DNA from: DATKDP01 sp035546335
Lineage (GTDB): Bacteria; Acidobacteriota; Thermoanaerobaculia; Gp7-AA8
Direction: 5' to 3'
Assembly: GCA_035546335.1 (NCBI GenBank)
Contig: DATKDP010000032.1
Location: 1-9,379, forward strand
Length of the DNA: 9,379 nucleotides
The position numbers and the translations under genes are program-made. Positions within the stretch are counted from its first letter, which is position 1. Each line of letters starts with the position of its first letter. Positions 1 through 6,354 of this stretch are shown in pieces. A model generated the notes under the pieces. The model saw nothing but the letters and a program-made list of their open reading frames with translations, did not search any database and was not told the DNA's origin.

Positions 1-157
1 ACTCTGTCAATAGAAAATTGATAAACTAATAGGGTAATACACATTCGGCGAACAGTCAGTCCTGCCTATCTTCTTGGGATGGATATGTTTCGCCGGAGCC
101 GGCGTTCAGGAACCGGGGCCTATCCAGTAAACTACCGCTAGAGGCTAGATAGATCGA

Positions 158-239
158 GCAGATAGCAGATAGCAGAGGGGCAAGAGGGAGAGGGGCAAGA
201 GGGCAACAAGGAGGCGTCAATCTGCTATCTGCTATCTGC
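158..239. repeat. Inverted heptamer arms around a 44-nt spacer
   Basis: The left arm at 158-176 contains two ATAGCAG heptamers and is the exact reverse complement of 221-239, the start of the CTGCTAT array. Arms are 19 bp and the spacer is 44 nt. A transcript crossing it in either direction could form a long hairpin, and it lies about 55-135 bp past the ABC-F stop codon. There is no T-run after it on the minus strand, so a classical intrinsic terminator is not supported. Inverted duplication of a repeat block is an equally good explanation. Confidence 0.75.
175..203. repeat. Direct repeat GAGGGGCAAGAGGG, two copies
   Basis: The 14-mer GAGGGGCAAGAGGG occurs at 175-188 and again at 190-203, giving a 15-bp period. 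It fills most of the spacer between the inverted heptamer arms. No function is evident; it adds to the picture of a region built from slippage-prone short repeats. Confidence 0.75.
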
Positions 240-291
240 TATCTGCCATCTGCTATCTCCAGCCTCCAGCCTCCAGCCTCCAGCCTCCGAG
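222..291. repeat. Ten contiguous 7-mers of two kinds in one register
   Basis: The 70 bases divide exactly into ten heptamers: CTGCTAT three times, CTGCCAT, CTGCTAT, then CTCCAGC four times and CTCCGAG. The switch between types occurs without loss of the 7-base register. All units begin with CT. The array ends two bases before the ABC-F stop codon (294-296 on the plus strand). Heptameric tandem repeats are known from several bacterial groups, notably cyanobacteria, as intergenic repeats of unknown role. Slippage or a dispersed repeat family are both possible origins. Confidence 0.85.
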
Positions 292-293
292 CC

Positions 294-2234
294 TCACCCC
301 ACTCCCTCCCTTCTCTCGCCGGCGAGCGCATCGCGTTCGCGGCCCTGTTCTTCCCAGCGGCGGTAGAGCTCCACGAGCCGCTGCGCGAGCAGGGCATTCG
401 ACGACTGAAGGGCGCGGGTCCTGTCGCCGTCACGATAGACCTCTTCGCTGCAGAGCAGGGCATCGTTCTTCTCGCGCTCCGACTCGAGCGAGGCGATCTC
501 CTTCTCGATCGACGCGATCTCCTCTTCGATTCTCCGCAGGAGTTTCTCGCGCCGTTTCGCCTCGTTGCGATCGACTTCCTTCGGTGGCAGGGGGGCGGGC
601 GTGAGGCTTCGCCTCGCGGAGACGATCGCGGCTTCCTCTTTGAACTTCTGAACGAGCCGGGAGTAGTTGCCGTGATGCACTTCGGCTTCACCATCCTCGA
701 CCAGCAGAATCTGCTCGGCGATCCGATCGATGAAGTAGCGATCGTGCGAGACGACGATCAACGCTCCGGTGAAGCGCTCGAGCGCCGCTTCCAGCGCCTC
801 GCGCGTGTAGACGTCGAGATGATTCGTCGGCTCGTCGAGCAGCAGCAGATTGCCCCCCGCGTACATGATCTTCGCCAGAGCGAGCCGTCCCTTCTCCCCT
901 CCGGAGAGGGCCCGGATCTTCTTGAAGACGTCCTCGCCGAAAAACGAGAACCGCGCCAGGTAGTTCCGCACCTCCTCCTCGCTCTGCGAGTGATCGAGGT
1001 TCCACACTTCGTCGATCACGATGCCTTCGGGTGAAAGATCTCCCAGCGTCTGATCGTAGTAGCCGGTCTGGACGTTGTGCCCCCAGGTGATGTCGCCGGC
1101 GAGCGGCGGCAGCCGGCCGGCGAAGGTCTTCAGCAGGGTCGACTTTCCCGATCCGTTCGGACCCATGATCGCGTAGCGCTCGCCGCGGCGCACCGTCAGC
1201 GAAAGACCGGAGACGACCGGCTTGTCGTATCCGGCGGTGAGCCGCTCCGCCGTCAGCGCGATCGCTCCCGAGCGCGGCCCGGCATCGAGCTCGAATCGGG
1301 CGAGCGTCTCGTCGTGAAGCGGACGCTCCACCTCATCGAGCTTCGCCAGCATCTTCCGCCGCGACTGCGCCTGTTTGGTTTTTTGTCCGGCGATGTTCCT
1401 GCGGATGAAGTCTTCGGTTTTGTCGATGTGCTCCTGCTGGCGCTCGTACTCGACCACAAGCCGTTCGAGACGTTCGCTCCGCTGAACGAGAAACCGATCG
1501 TAGTTGCCGTGATACTCGACGAGCTTCCCGTGCGCGAGCTCGATGATCTTCTGCACCGTCCGGTTGAGAAACGTCCGATCGTGCGAGATCAGAAGGTAGC
1601 TCCCGCGAAACGTCTGCAGAAACTCTTCGAGAAACTCGATCCCCTTCAGATCGAGATGGTTCGTCGGCTCGTCGAGGAGCAGCAGATCGACCTTCGTCAG
1701 GAGGACGCGCGCGAGCATCGCCCGATTCTGCTGCCCGCCGCTGAACTGTCCGATCGGACGCTGCCATTCGGTCTCGTCGAAACCGACGCCGCTCAGAACC
1801 CTCTCGACTTCCGAGTGGATGGTGTAGCCGTCCAGATGCTCGTACTCGTGCTGCAGCTCCGCATACGTCCCGAGCAGCCTGTCGTGCGCCTCGCCGCTCG
1901 ACGGCTCCTCGGCCAGCCGGTGCTCGAGCTCGCGCATCTTCGACTCGATTCGCAGAACTTCGTGGAATGCGGAGAGCACGAAATCGAACAGAGGGATGCC
2001 GGGATCGGCATCGAGGTGCTGGCTGACGTGGCCCATGGTCAGACCGGAGGCGCGGATGATCGATCCCGAATCGGGATCCTCCTGTTTCAGGAGCAGTCTG
2101 AACAGGGTCGTCTTGCCGGCACCGTTCCGTCCGACGAGGCCGGCGTGCTCACCGGGGTTGTGCTGCCATGTCGCCCCCTGCAGGACGTCCTGGACGCCGT
2201 AGGACTTGGAAACGCTGTCGAATCGATAGAGCAT
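294..2234 (-). CDS. ABC-F family ATPase (ribosome-associated, YdiF/Uup-like)
   Basis: A 646-residue soluble protein with two ABC ATPase domains and no membrane segment, the hallmark of ABC-F translation factors that bind near the ribosomal E site. Domain 1 has Walker A GRNGAGKT (35-42), signature FSGGQ (164-168) and Walker B LLLLDEP (184-190). The charged linker at about 250-305 (FIRRNIAGQKTKQAQSRRK) matches the family's P-site tRNA interaction region. Domain 2 has Walker A GPNGSGKS (358-365), signature LSGGE (443-447) and Walker B LLLLDEP (463-469). Both Walker B motifs continue into TNHLD. Residues about 555-640 are charged and heptad-like, a C-terminal coiled coil as in Uup or YdiF. Length is usual. 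The ATG at 2234 fits the usual family N-terminus, but no strong Shine-Dalgarno precedes it. It is divergent from pdxJ. Family assignment is firm; the exact subfamily, and whether it confers antibiotic protection, cannot be told. Confidence 0.95.
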   Translation of the reverse strand: MLYRFDSVSKSYGVQDVLQGATWQHNPGEHAGLVGRNGAGKTTLFRLLLKQEDPDSGSIIRASGLTMGHVSQHLDADPGIPLFDFVLSAFHEVLRIESKMRELEHRLAEEPSSGEAHDRLLGTYAELQHEYEHLDGYTIHSEVERVLSGVGFDETEWQRPIGQFSGGQQNRAMLARVLLTKVDLLLLDEPTNHLDLKGIEFLEEFLQTFRGSYLLISHDRTFLNRTVQKIIELAHGKLVEYHGNYDRFLVQRSERLERLVVEYERQQEHIDKTEDFIRRNIAGQKTKQAQSRRKMLAKLDEVERPLHDETLARFELDAGPRSGAIALTAERLTAGYDKPVVSGLSLTVRRGERYAIMGPNGSGKSTLLKTFAGRLPPLAGDITWGHNVQTGYYDQTLGDLSPEGIVIDEVWNLDHSQSEEEVRNYLARFSFFGEDVFKKIRALSGGEKGRLALAKIMYAGGNLLLLDEPTNHLDVYTREALEAALERFTGALIVVSHDRYFIDRIAEQILLVEDGEAEVHHGNYSRLVQKFKEEAAIVSARRSLTPAPLPPKEVDRNEAKRREKLLRRIEEEIASIEKEIASLESEREKNDALLCSEEVYRDGDRTRALQSSNALLAQRLVELYRRWEEQGRERDALAGERREGVG

Positions 2235-2247
2235 CGGTCGGATTTCC

Positions 2248-2261
2248 GGGTGGGCTCACCC
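2248..2261. promoter_or_regulatory. Inverted repeat GGGTG-N4-CACCC upstream of the ABC-F gene
   Basis: Arms GGGTG and CACCC are separated by four bases, 14-27 bp upstream of the ABC-F start codon. They share their core with the perfect palindrome at 2301-2314 but in the opposite arm order. It could be an operator, a small leader hairpin or chance in GC-rich DNA. Confidence 0.25.
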
Positions 2262-2300
2262 TCGTTTGCGCCAGTTGGAACGGATGACGGAAGGATTCTA

Positions 2301-2314
2301 TTCACCCGGGTGAA
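2301..2314. promoter_or_regulatory. Perfect 14-bp palindrome in the divergent promoter region
   Basis: TTCACCCGGGTGAA reads the same on both strands. It is the longest perfect uninterrupted palindrome I found in the window. It lies in the 117-bp gap between the divergent ABC-F gene and pdxJ, centred about 45 bp upstream of the pdxJ start. That puts it just upstream of where a -35 element would sit for the proposed pdxJ promoter. This position suits a dimeric regulator, but no particular regulator family is implied. Confidence 0.45.
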
Positions 2315-2339
2315 GCCCGCACGCTCACCGCGCCGCGGC

Positions 2340-2345
2340 TATACT
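2340..2345 (+). promoter_or_regulatory. Candidate -10 element (TATACT) for leaderless pdxJ
   Basis: TATACT differs from the consensus TATAAT by one base. It ends six bases before the pdxJ ATG at 2352, so transcription would begin at or within a base or two of the start codon. No Shine-Dalgarno sequence is present before that ATG, which agrees with a leaderless mRNA. No good -35 hexamer is visible 16-18 bp upstream, so the promoter may depend on an activator. Confidence 0.45.
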
Positions 2346-2351
2346 TACTTC

Positions 2352-3074
2352 ATGCGACTCGCCGTCAACATCGATCACATCGCCACGATCCGTGAAGCGC
2401 GCAAGACCGACGAGCCCGACCCGGTCGCTGCCGCCATCCTCGCCGAGCTCGCCGGAGCGCAGGGCATCACCGTCCACCTGCGAGGGGATCGGCGACACAT
2501 CCAGGATCGCGATGTCGAGATTCTCCGGCGCGTCGTCAGCACGCATCTGAATGTCGAGATGGCTGCGACGCGGGAGATGGTGCGCATCGCGCAGAGTCAC
2601 AAACCGCACCGGGTGACGCTCGTTCCCGAGCGAAAAGACGAGCTGACAACCGAGGGAGGACTGGACGTTCTGCTCCATGCGGGAAACCTCGAGCACGCGG
2701 TCAGGGAGCTCGTCGATGCACGAATCGACGTTTCGATTTTCGTCGACCCCGACCTCGAGCAGATCCGCGCCTGTCACAAGATCAGAGCGCCACGGATCGA
2801 GATCAACACAGGCAAGTACTCCGCCAGCTGGAAAACAGCCGATAGACAACACGAGCTCGACAAGGTCGCGATGGCGGCGCGGGGAGCACGGAAGCTGGGG
2901 ATGTCGGTCTTCGCCGGACACGGACTGACCTACCGCAATGTCGACGCGATCGCCGCGATCGAAGAGATCGAGGAGCTGAACATCGGACACTCGATCATCG
3001 CGCGCTCGTCGCTGGTCGGAATGAAGGCCGCCGTCGCCGAGATGATCGCGCTGCTCGTCCACCCGCGGGTGTGA
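2352..3074 (+). CDS. pdxJ: Pyridoxine 5'-phosphate synthase PdxJ
   Basis: A 240-residue protein, normal length for PdxJ. The enzyme condenses 1-deoxy-D-xylulose 5-phosphate with 3-amino-2-oxopropyl phosphate to make pyridoxine 5'-phosphate, the ring-closing step of DXP-dependent vitamin B6 synthesis, in the cytosol as a TIM-barrel octamer. Visible family motifs are the N-terminal VNIDHIATIR (5-14), VHLR with His42 and Arg44, the active-site Glu69 in NVEM, Glu150 in the IEINTG segment, GHGLTY with His190 (189-194), and ELNIGHSIIAR with the phosphate-binding Gly211-His212 (208-218). Residue 45 is Gly where E. coli PdxJ has Glu (HLRED to HLRGD). The start is set by the conserved MRLxVNIDHI beginning; the same frame stays open far upstream only because it is antisense to the ABC-F gene. 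There is no Shine-Dalgarno. The gene is apparently monocistronic and convergent with the transglutaminase gene. Confidence 0.97.
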   Translation: MRLAVNIDHIATIREARKTDEPDPVAAAILAELAGAQGITVHLRGDRRHIQDRDVEILRRVVSTHLNVEMAATREMVRIAQSHKPHRVTLVPERKDELTTEGGLDVLLHAGNLEHAVRELVDARIDVSIFVDPDLEQIRACHKIRAPRIEINTGKYSASWKTADRQHELDKVAMAARGARKLGMSVFAGHGLTYRNVDAIAAIEEIEELNIGHSIIARSSLVGMKAAVAEMIALLVHPRV

Positions 3075-3114
3075 GGCCCTAGTGGACACTTCCCGCCCGC
3101 CCCGGCTCTTGTAG

Positions 3115-3184
3115 GGACGAAGCAGTGAGCCGCGAGATGCCGCATCAGGCTCGCTCGACTCTCGGAAGGCGAACAGCTTCGTCC
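3115..3184. repeat. Nested inverted repeat between convergent genes
   Basis: Outer arms GGACGAAGC (3115-3123) and GCTTCGTCC (3176-3184) are perfect over 9 bp. Inside them GAGCC (3127-3131) pairs with GGCTC (3148-3152), and GATG (3136-3139) with CATC (3143-3146) around a CCG loop. It starts 40 bp after the pdxJ stop. CTTGTAGG flanks it at 3108-3115 and recurs at 3197-3204, hinting at a dispersed palindromic (REP-like or MITE-like) element with repeated ends. A structured terminator for pdxJ is possible, though no T-run follows. Confidence 0.55.
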
Positions 3185-3224
3185 GGCCCCGGGCGACTTG
3201 TAGGCAATGTAGGCGGAGCCTGTG

Positions 3225-3299
3225 GCCGAAGTTGTTTGTCCGCTTCGGCCAGACGTGGACGGATGCCGTGACCTCTCGCGCGCCGAAGCGGACAACTTC
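3225..3299. repeat. Imperfect inverted repeat, possible bidirectional terminator
   Basis: The left arm at 3228-3249 matches the reverse complement of the right arm at 3282-3299 (18 bp) apart from four extra bases (TTTG) in the left arm; the spacer is 32 nt. The left arm also folds on itself, GCCGAAG (3225-3231) pairing with CTTCGGC (3243-3249), so two pairings compete. It lies between convergent pdxJ and transglutaminase genes, 16 bp past the latter's stop codon. A bidirectional transcription end is plausible, but there is no poly-T tail. A mobile palindromic repeat would look the same. Confidence 0.5.
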
Positions 3300-3314
3300 A
3301 GTCCCGCTCTCCCT

Positions 3315-5318
3315 TCAGGATGCCGGCGTCGCCGCCCCCCCATTGCCGGCTTTCCGCAGAACCTCGAGTGCGGCGCGGGCGGCTGCGCGCGATTCCGGCG
3401 AGGGCGGACGAGAGGAAAAGCGCTCGACGACGTAGTGCCCGACGACGATCTCGACATGACGCGCCAGATCGGGGCGCATGCGAGAGACGGACGTGGTCAG
3501 CTCGAAGGGGGTCATCGACGACTGCACTTCGATGCCTGCGCGCTCGAGAGCCGCAACGAGCTCTCCAAACAGCGTCGTGCGGCGCATGCGGCGGAAGCGA
3601 GCGGCCGCGGCCACGAGCACGACGACCAGGGCGAGCGGAATCAGCGCCCGCGGCTCCATCCTGCGAGCCTCTCGAGCCAGCGACGCATCGAGGGATGCCA
3701 TCGCCTGGCGTAGCCTCTCCGCGGCCTGGGAGAGGAAGGCCAGCTGATCGAAGAACCCGTAGGTCAGGACGTAGCGATCCCACAGATAAGTCACCGAGTC
3801 GTTGATCGCAGTGAGGTACGCTGCCAGCAGTCCCGAGGAAGCGCTTCCCGGCCTCAGCGATGCCGGCGTCGGATCGAACGTCAGCCATTTCGCTCCGTCG
3901 AAGACCTCGACCCACGCATGCGCATCGCGGCTTCGGACGACGAAATATCCGGTGAGCGGATTGAGCTCGCCTCCGTAGAATCCGCCTGCGACGCGCGCCG
4001 GAATGTCGAGCGACGAGAGAAGGACGACCATCCCGGCGGCGAAGTACTCGCAGTGCCCGCGCTTCTCGCGAAGAAGAAAATCTTCGAGGGTCATCGGCGC
4101 GCCGAGAACCGAGGGGTCGGGGATGTACCGGAAACGGCTCGCCAGATGCGATTCGATCTTCGCGCTCGCTTCGCGCGGCGACACCGAGCTTCCGACGATC
4201 GACCGCGCGAATGCCGACACCTCCGCGCTGATCGGATACTCCACGGGGCGTGGTGCTTCCGGGCGCACCGGCAGAACGTCACGACTCATCGCCACTTCAT
4301 ACTCCGTCGATCCTCCCTGACTCCGGCCGACGCGATAGATCCCCGGAGCCGGTCCTTCCAGAATGTAGTTGGGTCCGGCGATGGCATACGTCCCGACGGG
4401 GATGAAGAGTTTGTGGCTCGGCACCGTTTTCTGCTGCACCTTCGCCTCTCTCCGAAACCCCTGGCGACGCCCGATGGTGAAGACGCCGTTGCGCTCGCGA
4501 ACCTGCAGCGCTCGGATCATCGACGCGCGCGCCTTCCAGACCCCTTCGTCGTACCTGTCGTAGATGGCCCCCCGAAGCCGCAGCGGCGTGAAGAACGGAA
4601 CGGCCTCCTGTCCCATCCAGACGCGAGCGATCACATCGGAGCTCGGCGTGATCTCCCGAGCCGATCGAAAGTCGATCGTCTCACTCAGACCGGTGACGCT
4701 GCTGTGCAGAGGGCCGACGAACCCTCGGACTGCCGGATCGCGCAGCCGGGGAAGGAGCGGGAAGAGGAGCATCGCGACCGAGGCGCTCACGACGACGTAG
4801 AAGGCCGCAGGGCGGCTCGCCGGCGCGGTTGCATCCATCGAGTGCGGCGTCGGGGCGAGACTCTCCGCATGGCTCGCGTGCATCAGTTGGCGGACCGCCA
4901 GGAATCCGAAGAGGAGAATGAATACGACGATGCTCATGTGCGTCGACGTCGCGGTCGCGGCGACGAAAATGAGAAATGTCACCAGGAGCCGTTTTCGATG
5001 ATTCGCCGCCCACTCCGCTTCCACCATCAGGTAGACGGCGAGGAAGAGGAGAAGGTGAGCCGAGCTCTTGATGAGACGCTGCGAGAGAAACAGTCCGTCG
5101 ATGAAGAAAAAGACGAAATAGCCGACTGCGAGAACTTTGGCCGCCGCGGGCGGCAATCCGACTCGCCGGCCGCTGCGTGAGATGCTCAACGCGAGTCCCA
5201 GGAGGCAGAGATGGTACGCGATCAGTGGCCCTACACCCACCGTGTAGGTGAGGTAGAGAGGAAGCGGCGCGACGACCGCGAGAAGAATCGACTCGAGCTC
5301 AAGCGCTACGCGATTCAT
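3315..5318 (-). CDS. TgpA-like membrane transglutaminase domain protein (DUF3488/DUF4129)
   Basis: A 667-residue membrane protein of the TgpA type. The N-terminal half has about six or seven hydrophobic segments (roughly 11-28, 32-46, 62-78, 86-100, 111-123, 128-144, 171-190). An extracytoplasmic region follows, with a transglutaminase core: Cys423 in RGHCEYFA, His467 in DAHAWVEV and Asp482 in FDPTP form the catalytic triad. A further membrane segment (557-574) and a cytoplasmic DUF4129-like tail (about 580-655) complete the family order. The substrate is unknown; relatives are linked to envelope or peptidoglycan functions. The ATG at 5318 was chosen over an upstream one at 5378 because AGGAG sits five bases before it and the protein then begins directly before the first membrane segment. 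It overlaps the DUF58 gene end by 20 bp, suggesting translational coupling. All catalytic residues are present. Confidence 0.93.
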   Translation of the reverse strand: MNRVALELESILLAVVAPLPLYLTYTVGVGPLIAYHLCLLGLALSISRSGRRVGLPPAAAKVLAVGYFVFFFIDGLFLSQRLIKSSAHLLLFLAVYLMVEAEWAANHRKRLLVTFLIFVAATATSTHMSIVVFILLFGFLAVRQLMHASHAESLAPTPHSMDATAPASRPAAFYVVVSASVAMLLFPLLPRLRDPAVRGFVGPLHSSVTGLSETIDFRSAREITPSSDVIARVWMGQEAVPFFTPLRLRGAIYDRYDEGVWKARASMIRALQVRERNGVFTIGRRQGFRREAKVQQKTVPSHKLFIPVGTYAIAGPNYILEGPAPGIYRVGRSQGGSTEYEVAMSRDVLPVRPEAPRPVEYPISAEVSAFARSIVGSSVSPREASAKIESHLASRFRYIPDPSVLGAPMTLEDFLLREKRGHCEYFAAGMVVLLSSLDIPARVAGGFYGGELNPLTGYFVVRSRDAHAWVEVFDGAKWLTFDPTPASLRPGSASSGLLAAYLTAINDSVTYLWDRYVLTYGFFDQLAFLSQAAERLRQAMASLDASLAREARRMEPRALIPLALVVVLVAAAARFRRMRRTTLFGELVAALERAGIEVQSSMTPFELTTSVSRMRPDLARHVEIVVGHYVVERFSSRPPSPESRAAARAALEVLRKAGNGGAATPAS

Positions 5319-6312
5319 GATCTCTCCTGAGGCTGAAGACGAATGTCCCCGGCTCGAACGGTGTCTGCGGCGCGGCATCCCGCTGCAGCTCGACCAGGGC
5401 CAGCGCTTCGAGCATCTGTTGGCGGCCGCTGCCGTCGTGCGTTCGAAAGATCGAGGGGGGAATCTGGAGAATCACCTCCAGCCCTCGCACCAGCGCATGA
5501 TGCAGAAATGTCGCCGCCTCGCTCACCATCTGCTCGAACTCGTCGTCCGCCACCGAGGGAGGAACGACCGGATCGAGAGCAATCCGTACGAGGCGTCCGG
5601 TCTCGAGCTCCTGCTGCTTCATGATCCACCTCCCGAGACTGGCCGACTTCTTCCAGTGGACCAGACGGAGGGGATCGCCGGGAGCATACTCTCGAAAAGC
5701 GAAGATCTCACTTCCTGCGCCGGGCCGCGAGGTCCTGGGGATGTCTCCTTCGAGGCTGCCGAGGCGGCGAGGCTCGCGCGAGACTTCGAGCCGGCGTGGA
5801 AAGACGACCGCTTCGCCCGCGAGTGCAACACGACGCTTCTTCAGAAAAATACCGAACGGGTAACGGGTATAGAGGTCGGCCGATGAGAAGTGAGCCCTCC
5901 CTCGACGCCGGAACACGAGCTCTCCCTCGACCTCGATCTCCTTCCTCCGCTCGAGCAGCGGCACATGAACCGGCTGCTCGAGGTCGCGCGAGGTGATCAG
6001 CAAATCGCGCACGTTCCACAATCTCGATCGGTTCCTGACGCGGATCGTTCCCCATGCAGGCTCTCCGGCCCACGCTTCGTCGAGCTCCTTCAGCTCGATG
6101 TCGATCCGTTTGAGCCCGTCCTTCGAAGCGATCCCCGAGACGATCAGAGCGCCGAGCATGAGCGCGAGAACGATGTAGAGCGCGTTATTGCCGGTGTTCA
6201 TCGCGGCGAAGCCGATCAGCAACGTGAAGACGAGATACCCCACTCCGAGTCTCGTGAGCCGGACGACACCGTCGAATTCGAACGACGCCGGGATGGCGGC
6301 GAATGCGAGCAT
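5299..6312 (-). CDS. DUF58 domain membrane-anchored protein
   Basis: A 337-residue protein with two closely spaced hydrophobic segments near the N-terminus (about 22-39 and 42-60), the second preceded by MNTGNNALY, which is typical of DUF58 proteins. A beta-rich region follows, then the DUF58 core with REYAPGDPLRLVHWKKSA (207-224), the family's signature, at the start of a von Willebrand A-like fold. The biochemical role is not established; DUF58 proteins occur with MoxR ATPases and are thought to be their partners or clients. It begins 42 bp after the MoxR stop and in the same frame: between that TGA and the ATG at 6312 there is no other ATG, GTG or TTG, so the start is well constrained despite lacking a good Shine-Dalgarno. 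Its end overlaps the transglutaminase start. Confidence 0.92.
   Translation of the reverse strand: MLAFAAIPASFEFDGVVRLTRLGVGYLVFTLLIGFAAMNTGNNALYIVLALMLGALIVSGIASKDGLKRIDIELKELDEAWAGEPAWGTIRVRNRSRLWNVRDLLITSRDLEQPVHVPLLERRKEIEVEGELVFRRRGRAHFSSADLYTRYPFGIFLKKRRVALAGEAVVFPRRLEVSREPRRLGSLEGDIPRTSRPGAGSEIFAFREYAPGDPLRLVHWKKSASLGRWIMKQQELETGRLVRIALDPVVPPSVADDEFEQMVSEAATFLHHALVRGLEVILQIPPSIFRTHDGSGRQQMLEALALVELQRDAAPQTPFEPGTFVFSLRRDHESRSA
5324..5328 (-). promoter_or_regulatory. Ribosome binding site of the transglutaminase gene
   Basis: Read on the minus strand, AGGAG lies five bases before the ATG at 5318, inside the end of the DUF58 coding region. It is the clearest Shine-Dalgarno in this gene run and decides the start over the in-frame ATG 60 bp upstream. 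Confidence 0.7.
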
Positions 6313-6354
6313 CAGACGCGAGAACCGGATCGGGACGCGGAAGAATCCAGCCGC

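Larger units (their letters stand above)
1..293. other. Non-coding flank with short repeats in its right half
   Basis: No open frame here has a credible start, ribosome binding site or recognisable product. The first 45 bases are clearly AT-richer than the rest of the window. Positions 91-104 hold a small GC-rich inverted repeat (CGCCG / CGGCG, 4-nt loop) with no T-run after it on either strand, so it is not a convincing terminator. From about 158 to 293 the region is almost entirely short repeats, listed separately. It lies just downstream of the ABC-F stop codon, so that transcript probably ends somewhere here. Confidence 0.6.

Noticed and set aside
5..10. TTGACA on the minus strand as a -35 promoter element
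   Set aside because: The matching -10 region would lie outside the window, so it cannot be supported.
91..104. GC-rich hairpin as a terminator
   Set aside because: Arms are only five bases with a four-base loop, and no T-run follows on either strand.
1077..2351. Long plus-strand open frame continuing in frame into pdxJ
   Set aside because: It is antisense to the well-supported ABC-F gene and has no recognisable protein features. PdxJ homologs begin at the MRLxVNIDHI position, so the extension is a GC-rich shadow.
3060..3071. Palindrome CACCCGCGGGTG at the end of pdxJ as an operator or terminator
   Set aside because: It is coding (His-Pro-Arg-Val) and ends at the stop codon, with no T-run after it. 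Short GC palindromes like this are expected by chance here.
2325..3089. Minus-strand 254-residue open frame over pdxJ
   Set aside because: Antisense shadow of pdxJ; the composition is unlike a folded protein and no motif is seen.
3918..5180. Plus-strand 420-residue open frame
   Set aside because: Lies wholly antisense to the transglutaminase gene; its product is dominated by Arg, Glu and Asp with no motif, as expected for the complement of GC-rich coding DNA.
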